From positions 12,415,001 through 12,479,000 of the forward strand of contig OY756972.1 in the NCBI GenBank assembly GCA_963580455.1: a DNA stretch of 64,000 bases, in the 5' to 3' direction. Positions 11,497-23,649 of the stretch are shown here, in pieces (positions within the stretch are counted from its first letter, which is position 1; each line of letters starts with the position of its first letter). This DNA is from Euonymus europaeus. Its lineage: Eukaryota; Streptophyta; Magnoliopsida; Celastrales; Celastraceae. The notes beneath the pieces were generated by a model. That model made no database searches and was not told the DNA's origin. It worked only from the letters and a program-made list of their open reading frames with translations. The position numbers were made by a program, and so were the translations under genes.

Positions 11497-12292
11497 AAAG
11501 TTGCTCGGTGTACAATTTTTATTGTTCTTATATGTCAAATTTTAAGAGTATAAGCTTCCTAGATTATTTCGATGCCAAAACACCAACTTTTATGACAAAT
11601 GGACAAAACCGCTAAAAGCTCCTCCATAGAGAGAGTTGAGCAACTTCGGACCATAAAATTTACTCTATGTATACTTTTTATTGTTCTTCTATGTAAAATT
11701 TTATTAATACAAGCTTCCAAGATTATTTCGATTCCAAATCACCAACTTTCTATGACAAATGGATAAAACCGTTAAAAGCTCCTCCATAGAGAGAGTTGAG
11801 CAACTTCGGACAAACAAAGTTCCTCTTTGTACACTTTTTATTGTTCTTCTATGTCAAATTTTATGATTATAAGCTTCATAGATTCTTTCGATGCCAAACA
11901 CCAACTTTTATGACAAATGGACAAAAACGTTAAAAGCTCATCCATAGAGAGAGTTGAGCAACTTCGGACCATCAAAGTTGCTCGGTGTACAATTTTTATT
12001 GTTCTTATATGTCAAATTTTAAGAGTATAAGCTTCCTAGATTTTTTCGATGCCAAAACACCAACTTTCTATGACAAATAAAGAAAACCGTTAAAAGCTCC
12101 TCCATAGAGAGAGTTAAGCAACTTCGGACCATCAACGTTTCTCGGTGTACACTTTTTATTGTTCTTATATGTCAAATTTTATGAGTATAAGCTTCATAGA
12201 TTATTTCGATGCCAAAACACCAACTTTTATGACAAATGGACAAAACCGTTAAAAGCTCGTCCATAGAGAGAGTTGAGCAACTTCGGACCATC
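11497..12292. repeat. 5-monomer unit, copy 1 (796 bp)
   Basis: Five monomers: A-like with a short ACTTTTATG, C-like with CCATAAAATTTACTC, D with GGACAAACAAAGTTCCTC, A', and G-like with CAACGTTTCTCGG. The next five monomers repeat the order directly. Confidence 0.85.
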
Positions 12293-13088
12293 AAAGTTGC
12301 TCGGTGTACAATTTTTATTGTTCTTATATGTCAAATTTTAAGAGTATAAGCTTCCTAGATTATTTCGATGCCAAAACACCAACTTTTATGACAAATGGAC
12401 AAAACCGCTAAAAGCTCCTCCATAGAGAGAGTTGAGCAACTTCGGACCATAAAATTTACTCTATGTATACTTTTTATTGTTCTTCTATGTAAAATTTTAT
12501 TAATACAAGCTTCCAAGATTATTTCGATTCCAAATCACCAACTTTCTATGACAAATGGATAAAACCGTTAAAAGCTCCTCCATAGAGAGAGTTGAGCAAC
12601 TTCGGACAAACAAAGTTCCTCTTTGTACACTTTTTATTGTTCTTCTATGTCAAATTTTATGATTATAAGCTTCATAGATTCTTTCGATGCCAAACACCAA
12701 CTTTTATGACAAATGGACAAAAACGTTAAAAGCTCATCCATAGAGAGAGTTGAGCAACTTCGGACCATCAAAGTTGCTCGGTGTACAATTTTTATTGTTC
12801 TTATATGTCAAATTTTAAGAGTATAAGCTTCCTAGATTTTTTCGATGCCAAAACACCAACTTTCTATGACAAATAAAGAAAACCGTTAAAAGCTCCTCCA
12901 TAGAGAGAGTTAAGCAACTTCGGACCATCAACGTTTCTCGGTGTACACTTTTTATTGTTCTTATATGTCAAATTTTATGAGTATAAGCTTCATAGATTAT
13001 TTCGATGCCAAAACACCAACTTTTATGACAAATGGACAAAACCGTTAAAAGCTCATCCATAGAGAGAGTTGAGCAACTTCGGACCATC
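12293..13088. repeat. 5-monomer unit, copy 2 (796 bp)
   Basis: Direct tandem repeat of 11497-12292 with the same monomer order. I noticed one clear difference: AGCTCGTCC near 12,256 in the first copy against AGCTCATCC at the matching place in the second. The AGCTCGTCC variant recurs near 18,634, 6,378 bp away, which ties 10.7-12.6 kb to 17.1-19.0 kb. Confidence 0.85.
12610..12626. repeat. Alternative dyad of type D monomers
   Basis: ACAAAG, TTCCT, CTTTGT: a perfect 6-bp inverted repeat with a 5-bp loop, within GGACAAACAAAGTTCCTCTTTG. It occurs in D monomers, whose GTTCCTC breaks the main dyad. D copies reading CTCTATGTAC have one mismatch. Confidence 0.75.
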
Positions 13089-15002
13089 AAAGTTGCTCGG
13101 TGTACAATTTTTATTGTTCTTATATGTCAAATTTTAAGAGTATAAGCTTCCTAGATTTTTTCGATGCCAAAACACCAACTTTCTATGACAAATAAAGAAA
13201 ATCGTTAAAAGCTCCTCCATAGAGAGAGTTGAGCAACTTCGGACCATCAAAGTTCCTCTATGTACACTTTTTATTGTTCTTCTACGTAAAATTTTATTAA
13301 TACAAGCTTTCAAGATTATTTCGATTCCAACACACCAACTTTCTATGACAAATTGATAAAACCGTTAAAAGCTCCTCCATAGAGAGAGTTGAGCAACTTC
13401 GGACCATCAAAGTTGCTCGGTGTACAATTTTTATTGTTCTTATATGTCAAATTTTAAGAGTATAAGCTTCCTAGATTATTTAGATGCTAAAACACCAACT
13501 TTCTATGACAAATGGACAAAACCGTTAAAAGCTCCTCCATAGAGAGAGTTGAGCAACTTCGGACCATTATAGTTGCTCGGTGTACACTTTTTATTGTTCT
13601 TATATGTCAATTTTGATGAGTATAAGCTTCATAGATTATTTCGATGCCAAAACATCAACTTTTATGACAAATGGACAAAACCGCTAAAAGCTCCTCCATA
13701 GAGAGAGTTGAGCAACTTCGGACCATCAAAGTTGCTCGGTGTACACTTTTTATTGTTCTTAAATGTCAATTTTTATGAGTATAAGTTCATAGATTATTTC
13801 GATGCCAAAACACCAACTTTTATGACAAATGGACAAAACCGCTAAAAGCTCCTCCATAGAGAGAGTTGAGTAACTTCGGACCATCAAAGTTACTCTATGT
13901 ATACTTTTTATTGTTCTTCTATGTAAAATTTTATTAATACAAGCTTCCAAGATTATTTCGATTCCAAAACACCAACTTTCTATGACAAATGGATAAAACC
14001 GTTAAAAGCTCTTCCATAGAGAGAGTTGAACAACTTCAGACCATCAAAGATGCTCGGTATAAAATTTTTATTGTTCTTATACGTCAAAATTTAAGAGTAT
14101 AAGCTTCCTAGATTATTTCGATGCCAAAACACCAACTTTCTATGACAAATGGACAAAACCGTTAAAAGCTCCTCCAAAGAGAGAGTTGAGCAACATCGGA
14201 CCATCAAAGTTGCTCGGTGTACAATTTTTATTGTTCTTATATGTCAAATTTCAAGAATATAAGCTTTCTAGATCATTTCGATGCCAAAACACCAACTTTC
14301 TATGACAAATGGACAAAACCGTTAAAAGCTCCTCCATAGAGAGAGTTGAGCAACTTCGGACCATCAAAGTTGCTCGGTGTACACTTTTTATTGTTCTTAA
14401 ATGTCAATTTTTATGAGTATAAGTTCATAGATTATTTCGATGCCAAAACACCAACTTTTATGACAAATGGACAAAACCGCTAAAAGCTCCTCCATAGAGA
14501 GAGTTGAGCAACTTCGGACCATCAAAGTTACTCTATGTATACTTTTTATTGTTCTTCTATGTAAAATTTTATTAATACAAGCTTCCAAGATTATTTCGAT
14601 TCCAACACACCAACTTTCTATGACAAATGGACAAAACCGCTAAAAGCTCCTCCATAGAGAGAGTTGAGCAACTTCGGACCATCAAAGTTGCTCGGTGTAC
14701 AATTTTTATTGTTCTTATATGTCTAATTTTAAGAGTATAAGCTTCCTATATTATTTCGATGCCAAAACACCAACTTTCTATGACAAATGGACAAAACCGT
14801 TAAAAGCTCCTCCATAGAGATAGTTGAGCAACTTCGGACCATCAAAGTTGCTCGGTGTACAATTTTTATTGTTCTTATATGTCAAATTTTAAGAGTATAA
14901 GCTTCCTAGATTATTTCGATGCCAAAACTCCAACTTTTATGACAAATGGACAAAACCGCTAAAAGCTCCTCCATAGAGAGAGTTGAGCAACTTCGGACCA
15001 TC
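13089..15002. repeat. 12-monomer unit, copy 1 (1,914 bp)
   Basis: Twelve monomers starting with an A' monomer at 13089. It contains the private spellings GGTATAAAATTTTTATTG and TACGTCAAAATTTAAGAG (about 14,055-14,095) and ATGTCTAATTTTAAG (about 14,720). The same twelve follow at 15003 and again at 18990. Confidence 0.87.
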
Positions 15003-16916
15003 AAAGTTGCTCGGTGTACAATTTTTATTGTTCTTATATGTCAAATTTTAAGAGTATAAGCTTCCTAGATTTTTTCGATGCCAAAACACCAACTTTCTAT
15101 GACAAATAAAGAAAATCGTTAAAAGCTCCTCCATAGAGAGAGTTGAGCAACTTCGGACCATCAAAGTTCCTCTATGTACACTTTTTATTGTTCTTCTACG
15201 TAAAATTTTATTAATACAAGCTTTCAAGATTATTTCGATTCCAACACACCAACTTTCTATGACAAATTGATAAAACCGTTAAAAGCTCCTCCATAGAGAG
15301 AGTTGAGCAACTTCGGACCATCAAAGTTGCTCGGTGTACAATTTTTATTGTTCTTATATGTCAAATTTTAAGAGTATAAGCTTCCTAGATTATTTAGATG
15401 CCAAAACACCAACTTTCTATGACAAATGGACAAAACCGTTAAAAGCTCCTCCATAGAGAGAGTTGAGCAACTTCGGACCATTATAGTTGCTCGGTGTACA
15501 CTTTTTATTGTTCTTATATGTCAATTTTTATGAGTATAAGCTTCATAGATTATTTCGATGCCAAAACATCAACTTTTATGACAAATGGACAAAACCGCTA
15601 AAAGCTCCTCCATAGAGAGAGTTGAGCAACTTCGGACCTTCAAAGTTGCTCGGTGTACACTTTTTATTGTTCTTAAATGTCAATTTTTATGAGTATAAGT
15701 TCATAGATTATTTCGATGCCAAAACACCAACTTTTATGACAAATGGACAAAACCGCTAAAAGCTCCTCCATAGAGAGAGTTGAGCAACTTCGGACCATCA
15801 AAGTTACTCTATGTATACTTTTTATTGTTCTTCTATGTAAAATTTTATTAATACAAGCTTCCAAGATTATTTCGATTCCAAAACACCAACTTTCTATGAC
15901 AAATGGATAAAACCGTTAAAAGCTCTTCCATAGAGAGAGTTGAACAACTTCAGACCATCAAAGATGCTCGGTATAAAATTTTTATTGTTCTTATACGTCA
16001 AAATTTAAGAGTATAAGCTTCCTAGATTATTTCGATGCCAAAACACCAACTTTCTATGACAAATGGACAAAACCGTTAAAAGCTCCTCCAAGGAGAGAGT
16101 TGAGCAACATCGGACCATCAAAGTTGCTCGGTGTACAATTTTTATTGTTCTTATATGTCAAATTTCAAGAATATAAGCTTCCTAGATCATTTCGATGCCA
16201 AAACACCAACTTTCTATGACAAATGGACAAAACCGTTAAAAGCTCCTCCATAGAGAGAGTTGAGCAACTTCGGACCATCAAAGTTGCTCGGTGTACACTT
16301 TTTATTGTTCTTAAATGTCAATTTTTATGAGTATAAGTTCATAGATTATTTCGATGCCAAAACACCAACTTTTATGACAAATGGACAAAACCGCTAAAAG
16401 CTCCTCCATAGAGAGAGTTGAGCAACTTCGGACCATCAAAGTTACTCTATGTATACTTTTTATTGTTCTTCTATGTAAAATTTTATTAATACAAGCTTCC
16501 AAGATTATTTCGATTCCAACACACCAACTTTCTATGACAAATGGACAAAACCGCTAAAAGCTCCTCCATAGAGAGAGTTGAGCAACTTCGGACCATCAAA
16601 GTTGCTCGGTGTACAATTTTTATTGTTCTTATATGTCTAATTTTAAGAGTATAAGCTTCCTATATTCTTTCGATGCCAAAACACCAACTTTCTATGACAA
16701 ATGGACAAAACCGTTAAAAGCTCCTCCATAGAGATAGTTGAGCAACTTCGGACCATCAAAGTTGCTCGGTGTACAATTTTTATTGTTCTTATATGTCAAA
16801 TTTTAAGAGTATAAGCTTCCTAGATTATTTCGATGCCAAAACACCAACTTTTATGACAAATGGACAAAACCGCTAAAAGCTCCTCCATAGAGAGAGTTGA
16901 GCAACTTCGGACCATC
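15003..16916. repeat. 12-monomer unit, copy 2 (1,914 bp)
   Basis: Direct tandem repeat of 13089-15002, offset 1,914 bp. It has gained a few private changes, such as CCAAGGAGAGAG (about 16,090; first copy CCAAAGAGAGAG), CGGACCTTCAAAG (about 15,637) and CCTATATTCTTTCG (about 16,660). All three are shared with the copy 3,987 bp further on, so 18990 was copied from this unit rather than from 13089. Confidence 0.88.
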
Positions 16917-18989
16917 AAAGTTACTCTATGTATACTTTTTATTGTTCTTCTATGTAAAATTTTATTAATACAAGCTTCCAAGATTATTTCGATTCCAAAA
17001 CACCAACTTTCTATGACAAATGGATAAAACCGTTAAAAGCTCTTCCATAGAGAGAGTTGAACAACTTCAGACCATCAAAGATGCTCGGTGTAAAAATTTT
17101 ATTGTTCTTATATGTCAAATTTTAAGAGTATAAGCTTCCTAGATTATTTCGATGCCAAAACACCAACTTTCTATGACAAATGGACAAAACCGTTAAAAGC
17201 TCCTCCAAAGAGAGAGTTGAGCAACATCGGACCATCAAAGTTGCTCGGTGTACAATTTTTATTGTTCTTATATGTCAAATTTCAAGAATATAAGCTTCCT
17301 AGATCATTTCGATGCCAAAACACCAACTTTCTATGACAAATGGACAAAACCGTTAAAAGCTTCTCCATAGAGAGAGTTGAGCAACTTCGGACCATCAAAG
17401 TTGCTCGGTGTACACTTTTTATTGTTCTTAAATGTCAATTTTTATGAGTATAAGTTCATAGATTATTTCGATGCCAAAACAAAAACTTTTATGACAAATG
17501 GACAAAACCGCTAAAAGCTCCTCCATAGAGAGAGTTGAGCAACTTCGGACCATCGAAGTTACTCTATGTATACTTTTTATTGTTCTTCTATGTAAAATTT
17601 TATTAATACAAGCTTCCAAGATTATTTCGATTCCAACACACCAACTTTCTATGACAAATGGACAAAACCGCTAAAAGCTCCTCCATAGAGAGAGTTGAGC
17701 AACTTCGGACCATCAAAGTTGCTCGGTGTACAATTTTTATTGTTCTTATATGTCAAATTTTAAGAGTATAAGCTTCCTATATTATTTCGATGCCAAAACA
17801 CCAACTTTCTATGACAAATGGACAAAACCGTTAAAAGCTCCTCCATAGAGATAGTTGAGCAACTTCGGACCATCAAAGTTGCTCGGTGTACAATTTTTAT
17901 TGTTCTTATATGTCAAATTTTAAGAGTATAAGCTTCCTAGATTATTTCGATGCCAAAACACCAACTTTTATGACAAATGGACAAAACCGCTAAAAGCTCC
18001 TCCATAGAGAGAGTTGAGCAACTTCGGACCATAAAATTTACTCTATGTATACTTTTTATTGTTCTTCTATGTAAAATTTTATTAATACAAGCTTCCAAGA
18101 TTATTTCGATTCCAAATCACCAACTTTCTATGACAAATGGATAAAACCGTTAAAAGCTCCTCCATAGAGAGAGTTGAGCAACTTCGGACAAACAAAGTTC
18201 CTCTTTGTACATTTTTTATTGTTCTTCTATGTCAAATTTTATGATTATAAGCTTCATATATTCTTTCGATGCCAAACACCAACTTTTATGACAAATGGAC
18301 AAAAACGTTAAAAGCTCATCCATAGAGAGAGTTGAGCAACTTCGGACCATCAAAGTTACTCGGTGTACAATTTTTATTGTTCTTATATGTCAAATTTTAA
18401 GAGTATAAGCTTCCTAGATTTTTTCGATGCCAAAACACCAACTTTCTATGACAAATAAAGAAAACCGTTAAAAGCTCCTCCATAGAGAGAGTTAAGCAAC
18501 TTCGGACCATCAACGTTTCTCGGTGTACACTTTTTATTGTTCTTATATGTCAAATTTTATGAGTATAAGCTTCATAGATTATTTCGATGCCAAAACACCA
18601 ACTTTTATGACAAATGGACAAAACCGTTAAAAGCTCGTCCATAGAGAGAGTTGAGCAACTTCGGACCATCAAAGTTGCTCGGTGTACAATTTTTATTGTT
18701 CTTATATGTCAAATTTTAAGAGTATAAGCTTCCTAGATTATTTCGATGCCAAAACACCAACTTTTATGACAAATGGACAAAACCGCTAAAAGCTCCTCCA
18801 TAGAGAGAGTTGAGCAACTTCGGACCATAAAATTTACTCTATGTATACTTTTTATTGTTCTTCTATGTAAAATTTTATTAATACAAGCTTCCAAGATTAT
18901 TTCGATTCCAAATCACCAACTTTCTATGACAAATGGACAAAACCGCTAAAAGCTCCTCCATAGAGAGAGTTGAGCAACTTCGGACAAAC
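15003..18989. repeat. 25-monomer unit, copy 1 (3,987 bp)
   Basis: Twenty-five monomers that recur at 18990 with offset 3,987 bp. The first twelve are the second 12-monomer unit. The last thirteen are colinear with about 10.7-12.6 kb at offset 6,378 bp. At the right edge the hybrid GGACAAACAAAGTTGCTCGG (about 18,983-19,002) joins a D-type left side to an A'-type right side and marks the duplication junction. Confidence 0.88.
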
Positions 18990-21900
18990 AAAGTTGCTCG
19001 GTGTACAATTTTTATTGTTCTTATATGTCAAATTTTAAGAGTATAAGCTTCCTAGATTTTTTCGATGCCAAAACACCAACTTTCTATGACAAATAAAGAA
19101 AATCGTTAAAAGCTCCTCCATAGAGAGAGTTGAGCAACTTCGGACCATCAAAGTTCCTCTATGTACACTTTTTATTGTTCTTCTACGTAAAATTTTATTA
19201 ATACAAGCTTTCAAGATTATTTCGATTCCAACACACCAACTTTCTATGACAAATTGATAAAACCGTTAAAAGCTCCTCCATAGAGAGAGTTGAGCAACTT
19301 CGGACCATCAAAGTTGCTCGGTGTACAATTTTTATTGTTCTTATATGTCAAATTTTAAGAGTATAAGCTTCCTAGATTATTTAGATGCCAAAACACCAAC
19401 TTTCTATGACAAATGGACAAAACCGTTAAAAGCTCCTCCATAGAGAGAGTTGAGCAACTTCGGACCATTATAGTTGCTCGGTGTACACTTTTTATTGTTC
19501 TTATATGTCAATTTTTATGAGTATAAGCTTCATAGATTATTTCGATGCCAAAACATCAACTTTTATGACAAATGGACAAAACCGCTAAAAGCTCCTCCAT
19601 AGAGAGAGTTGAGCAACTTCGGACCTTCAAAGTTGCTCGGTGTACACTTTTTATTGTTCTTAAATGTCAATTTTTATGAGTATAAGTTCATAGATTATTT
19701 CGATGCCAAAACACCAACTTTTATGACAAATGGACAAAACCGCTAAAAGCTCCTCCATAGAGAGAGTTGAGCAACTTCGGACCATCAAAGTTACTCTATG
19801 TATACTTTTTATTGTTCTTCTATGTAAAATTTTATTAATACAAGCTTCCAAGATTATTTCGATTCCAAAACACCAACTTTCTATGACAAATGGATAAAAC
19901 CGTTAAAAGCTCTTCCATAGAGAGAGTTGAACAACTTCAGACCATCAAAGATGCTCGGTATAAAATTTTTATTGTTCTTATACGTCAAAATTTAAGAGTA
20001 TAAGCTTCCTAGATTATTTCGATGCCAAAACACCAACTTTCTATGACAAATGGACAAAACCGTTAAAAGCTCCTCCAAGGAGAGAGTTGAGCAACATCGG
20101 ACCATCAAAGTTGCTCGGTGTACAATTTTTATTGTTCTTATATGTCAAATTTCAAGAATATAAGCTTCCTAGATCATTTCGATGCCAAAACACCAACTTT
20201 CTATGACAAATGGACAAAACCGTTAAAAGCTCCTCCATAGAGAGAGTTGAGCAACTTCGGACCATCAAAGTTGCTCGGTGTACACTTTTTATTGTTCTTA
20301 AATGTCAATTTTTATGAGTATAAGTTCATAGATTATTTCGATGCCAAAACACCAACTTTTATGACAAATGGACAAAACCGCTAAAAGCTCCTCCATAGAG
20401 AGAGTTGAGCAACTTCGGACCATCAAAGTTACTCTATGTATACTTTTTATTGTTCTTCTATGTAAAATTTTATTAATACAAGCTTCCAAGATTATTTCGA
20501 TTCCAACACACCAACTTTCTATGACAAATGGACAAAACCGCTAAAAGCTCCTCCATAGAGAGAGTTGAGCAACTTCGGACCATCAAAGTTGCTCGGTGTA
20601 CAATTTTTATTGTTCTTATATGTCTAATTTTAAGAGTATAAGCTTCCTATATTCTTTCGATGCCAAAACACCAACTTTCTATGACAAATGGACAAAACCG
20701 TTAAAAGCTCCTCCATAGAGATAGTTGAGCAACTTCGGACCATCAAAGTTGCTCGGTGTACAATTTTTATTGTTCTTATATGTCAAATTTTAAGAGTATA
20801 AGCTTCCTAGATTATTTCGATGCCAAAACACCAACTTTTATGACAAATGGACAAAACCGCTAAAAGCTCCTCCATAGAGAGAGTTGAGCAACTTCGGACC
20901 ATCAAAGTTACTCTATGTATACTTTTTATTGTTCTTCTATGTAAAATTTTATTAATACAAGCTTCCAAGATTATTTCGATTCCAAAACACCAACTTTCTA
21001 TGACAAATGGATAAAACCGTTAAAAGCTCTTCCATAGAGAGAGTTGAACAACTTCAGACCATCAAAGATGCTCGGTGTAAAAATTTTATTGTTCTTATAT
21101 GTCAAATTTTAAGAGTATAAGCTTCCTAGATTATTTCGATGCCAAAACACCAACTTTCTATGACAAATGGACAAAACCGTTAAAAGCTCCTCCAAAGAGA
21201 GAGTTGAGCAACATCGGACCATCAAAGTTGCTCGGTGTACAATTTTTATTGTTCTTATATGTCAAATTTCAAGAATATAAGCTTCCTAGATCATTTCGAT
21301 GCCAAAACACCAACTTTCTATGACAAATGGACAAAACCGTTAAAAGCTTCTCCATAGAGAGAGTTGAGCAACTTCGGACCATCAAAGTTGCTCGGTGTAC
21401 ACTTTTTATTGTTCTTAAATGTCAATTTTTATGAGTATAAGTTCATAGATTATTTCGATGCCAAAACAAAAACTTTTATGACAAATGGACAAAACCGCTA
21501 AAAGCTCCTCCATAGAGAGAGTTGAGCAACTTCGGACCATCGAAGTTACTCTATGTATACTTTTTATTGTTCTTCTATGTAAAATTTTATTAATACAAGC
21601 TTCCAAGATTATTTCGATTCCAACACACCAACTTTCTATGACAAATGGACAAAACCGCTAAAAGCTCCTCCATAGAGAGAGTTGAGCAACTTCGGACCAT
21701 CAAAGTTGCTCGGTGTACAATTTTTATTGTTCTTATATGTCAAATTTTAAGAGTATAAGCTTCCTATATTATTTCGATGCCAAAACACCAACTTTCTATG
21801 ACAAATGGACAAAACCGTTAAAAGCTCCTCCATAGAGATAGTTGAGCAACTTCGGACCATCAAAGTTGCTCGGTGTACAATTTTTATTGTTCTTATATGT

Positions 21901-22815
21901 CAAATTTTAAGAGTATAAGCTTCCTAGATTATTTCGATGCCAAAACACCAACTTTTATGACAAATGGACAAAACCGCTAAAAGCTCCTCCATAGAGAGAG
22001 TTGAGCAACTTCGGACCATAAAATTTACTCTATGTATACTTTTTATTGTTCTTCTATGTAAAATTTTATTAATACAAGCTTCCAAGATTATTTCGATTCC
22101 AAATCACCAACTTTCTATGACAAATGGATAAAACCGTTAAAAGCTCCTCCATAGAGAGAGTTGAGCAACTTCGGACAAACAAAGTTCCTCTTTGTACATT
22201 TTTTATTGTTCTTCTATGTCAAATTTTATGATTATAAGCTTCATATATTCTTTCGATGCCAAACACCAACTTTTATGACAAATGGACAAAAACGTTAAAA
22301 GCTCATCCATAGAGAGAGTTGAGCAACTTCGGACCATCAAAGTTGCTCGGTGTACAATTTTTATTGTTCTTATATGTCAAATTTTAAGAGTATAAGCTTC
22401 CTAGATTTTTTCGATGCCAAAACACCAACTTTCTATGACAAATAAAGAAAACCGTTAAAAGCTCCTCCATAGAGAGAGTTAAGCAACTTCGGACCATCAA
22501 CGTTTCTCGGTGTCCACTTTTTATTGTTCTTATATGTCAAATTTTATGAGTATAAGCTTCATAGATTATTTCGATGCCAAAACACCAACTTTTATGACAA
22601 ATGGACAAAACCGTTAAAAGCTCATCCATAGAGAGAGTTGAGCAACTTCGGACCATCAAAGTTGCTCGGTGTACAATTTTTATTGTTCTTATATGTCAAA
22701 TTTTAAGAGTATAAGCTTCCTAGATTATTTCGATGCCAAAACACCAACTTTTATGACAAATGGACAAAACCGCTAAAAGCTCCTCCATAGAGAGAGTTGA
22801 GCAACTTCGGACCAT
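18990..22815. repeat. 25-monomer unit, copy 2 (nearly complete)
   Basis: Colinear and nearly identical to 15003-18828. Differences I noticed: TTGCTCGG versus TTACTCGG (about 22,346 against 18,359), GTGTCCAC versus GTGTACAC (about 22,513), and GCTCATCC versus GCTCGTCC (about 22,622). After about 22,815 the copies part: here CCATCAAAGTTACTC follows, and copy 1 has CCATAAAATTTACTC. Confidence 0.87.
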
Positions 22816-23649
22816 CAAAGTTACTCTATGTATACTTTTTATTGTTCTTCTATGTAAAATTTTATTAATACAAGCTTCCAAGATTATTTCGATTCCAAAA
22901 CACCAACTTTCTATGACAAATGGATAAAACCGTTAAAAGCTCTTCCATAGAGAGAGTTGAACAACTTCAGACCATCAAAGATGCTCAGTGTAAAATTTTT
23001 ATTGTTCTTATATGTCAAAATTTAAGAGTATAAGCTTCCTAGATTATTTCGATGCCAAAACACCAACTTTCTATGACAAATGGACAAAACCGTTAAAAGC
23101 TCCTCCAAAGAGAGAGTTGAGCAACATCGGACCATCAAAGTTGCTCGGTGTACAATTTTTATTGTTCTTATATGTCAAATTTCAAGAATATAAGCTTCCT
23201 AGATCATTTCGATGCCAAAACACCAACTTTCTATGACAAATGGACAAAACCGTTAAAAGCTCCTCCATAGAGAGAGTTGAGCAACTTCGGACCATCAAAG
23301 TTGCTCGGTGTACACTTTTTATTGTTCTTAAATGTCAATTTTTATGAGTATAAGTTCATAGATTATTTCGATGCCAAAACACCAACTTTTATGACAAATG
23401 GATAAAACCGCTAAAAGCTCCTCCATAGAGAGAGTTGAGCAACTTCGGACCATCAAAGTTACTCTATGTATACTTTTTATTGTTCTTCTATGTAAAATTT
23501 TATTAATACAAGCTTCCAAGATTATTTCGATTCCAACACACCAACTTTCTATGACAAATGGACAAAACCGTTAAAAGCTCCTCCATAGAGAGAGTTAAGC
23601 AACTTCGGACCATCAAAGTTGCTCGGTGTACAATTTTTATTGTTCTTAT

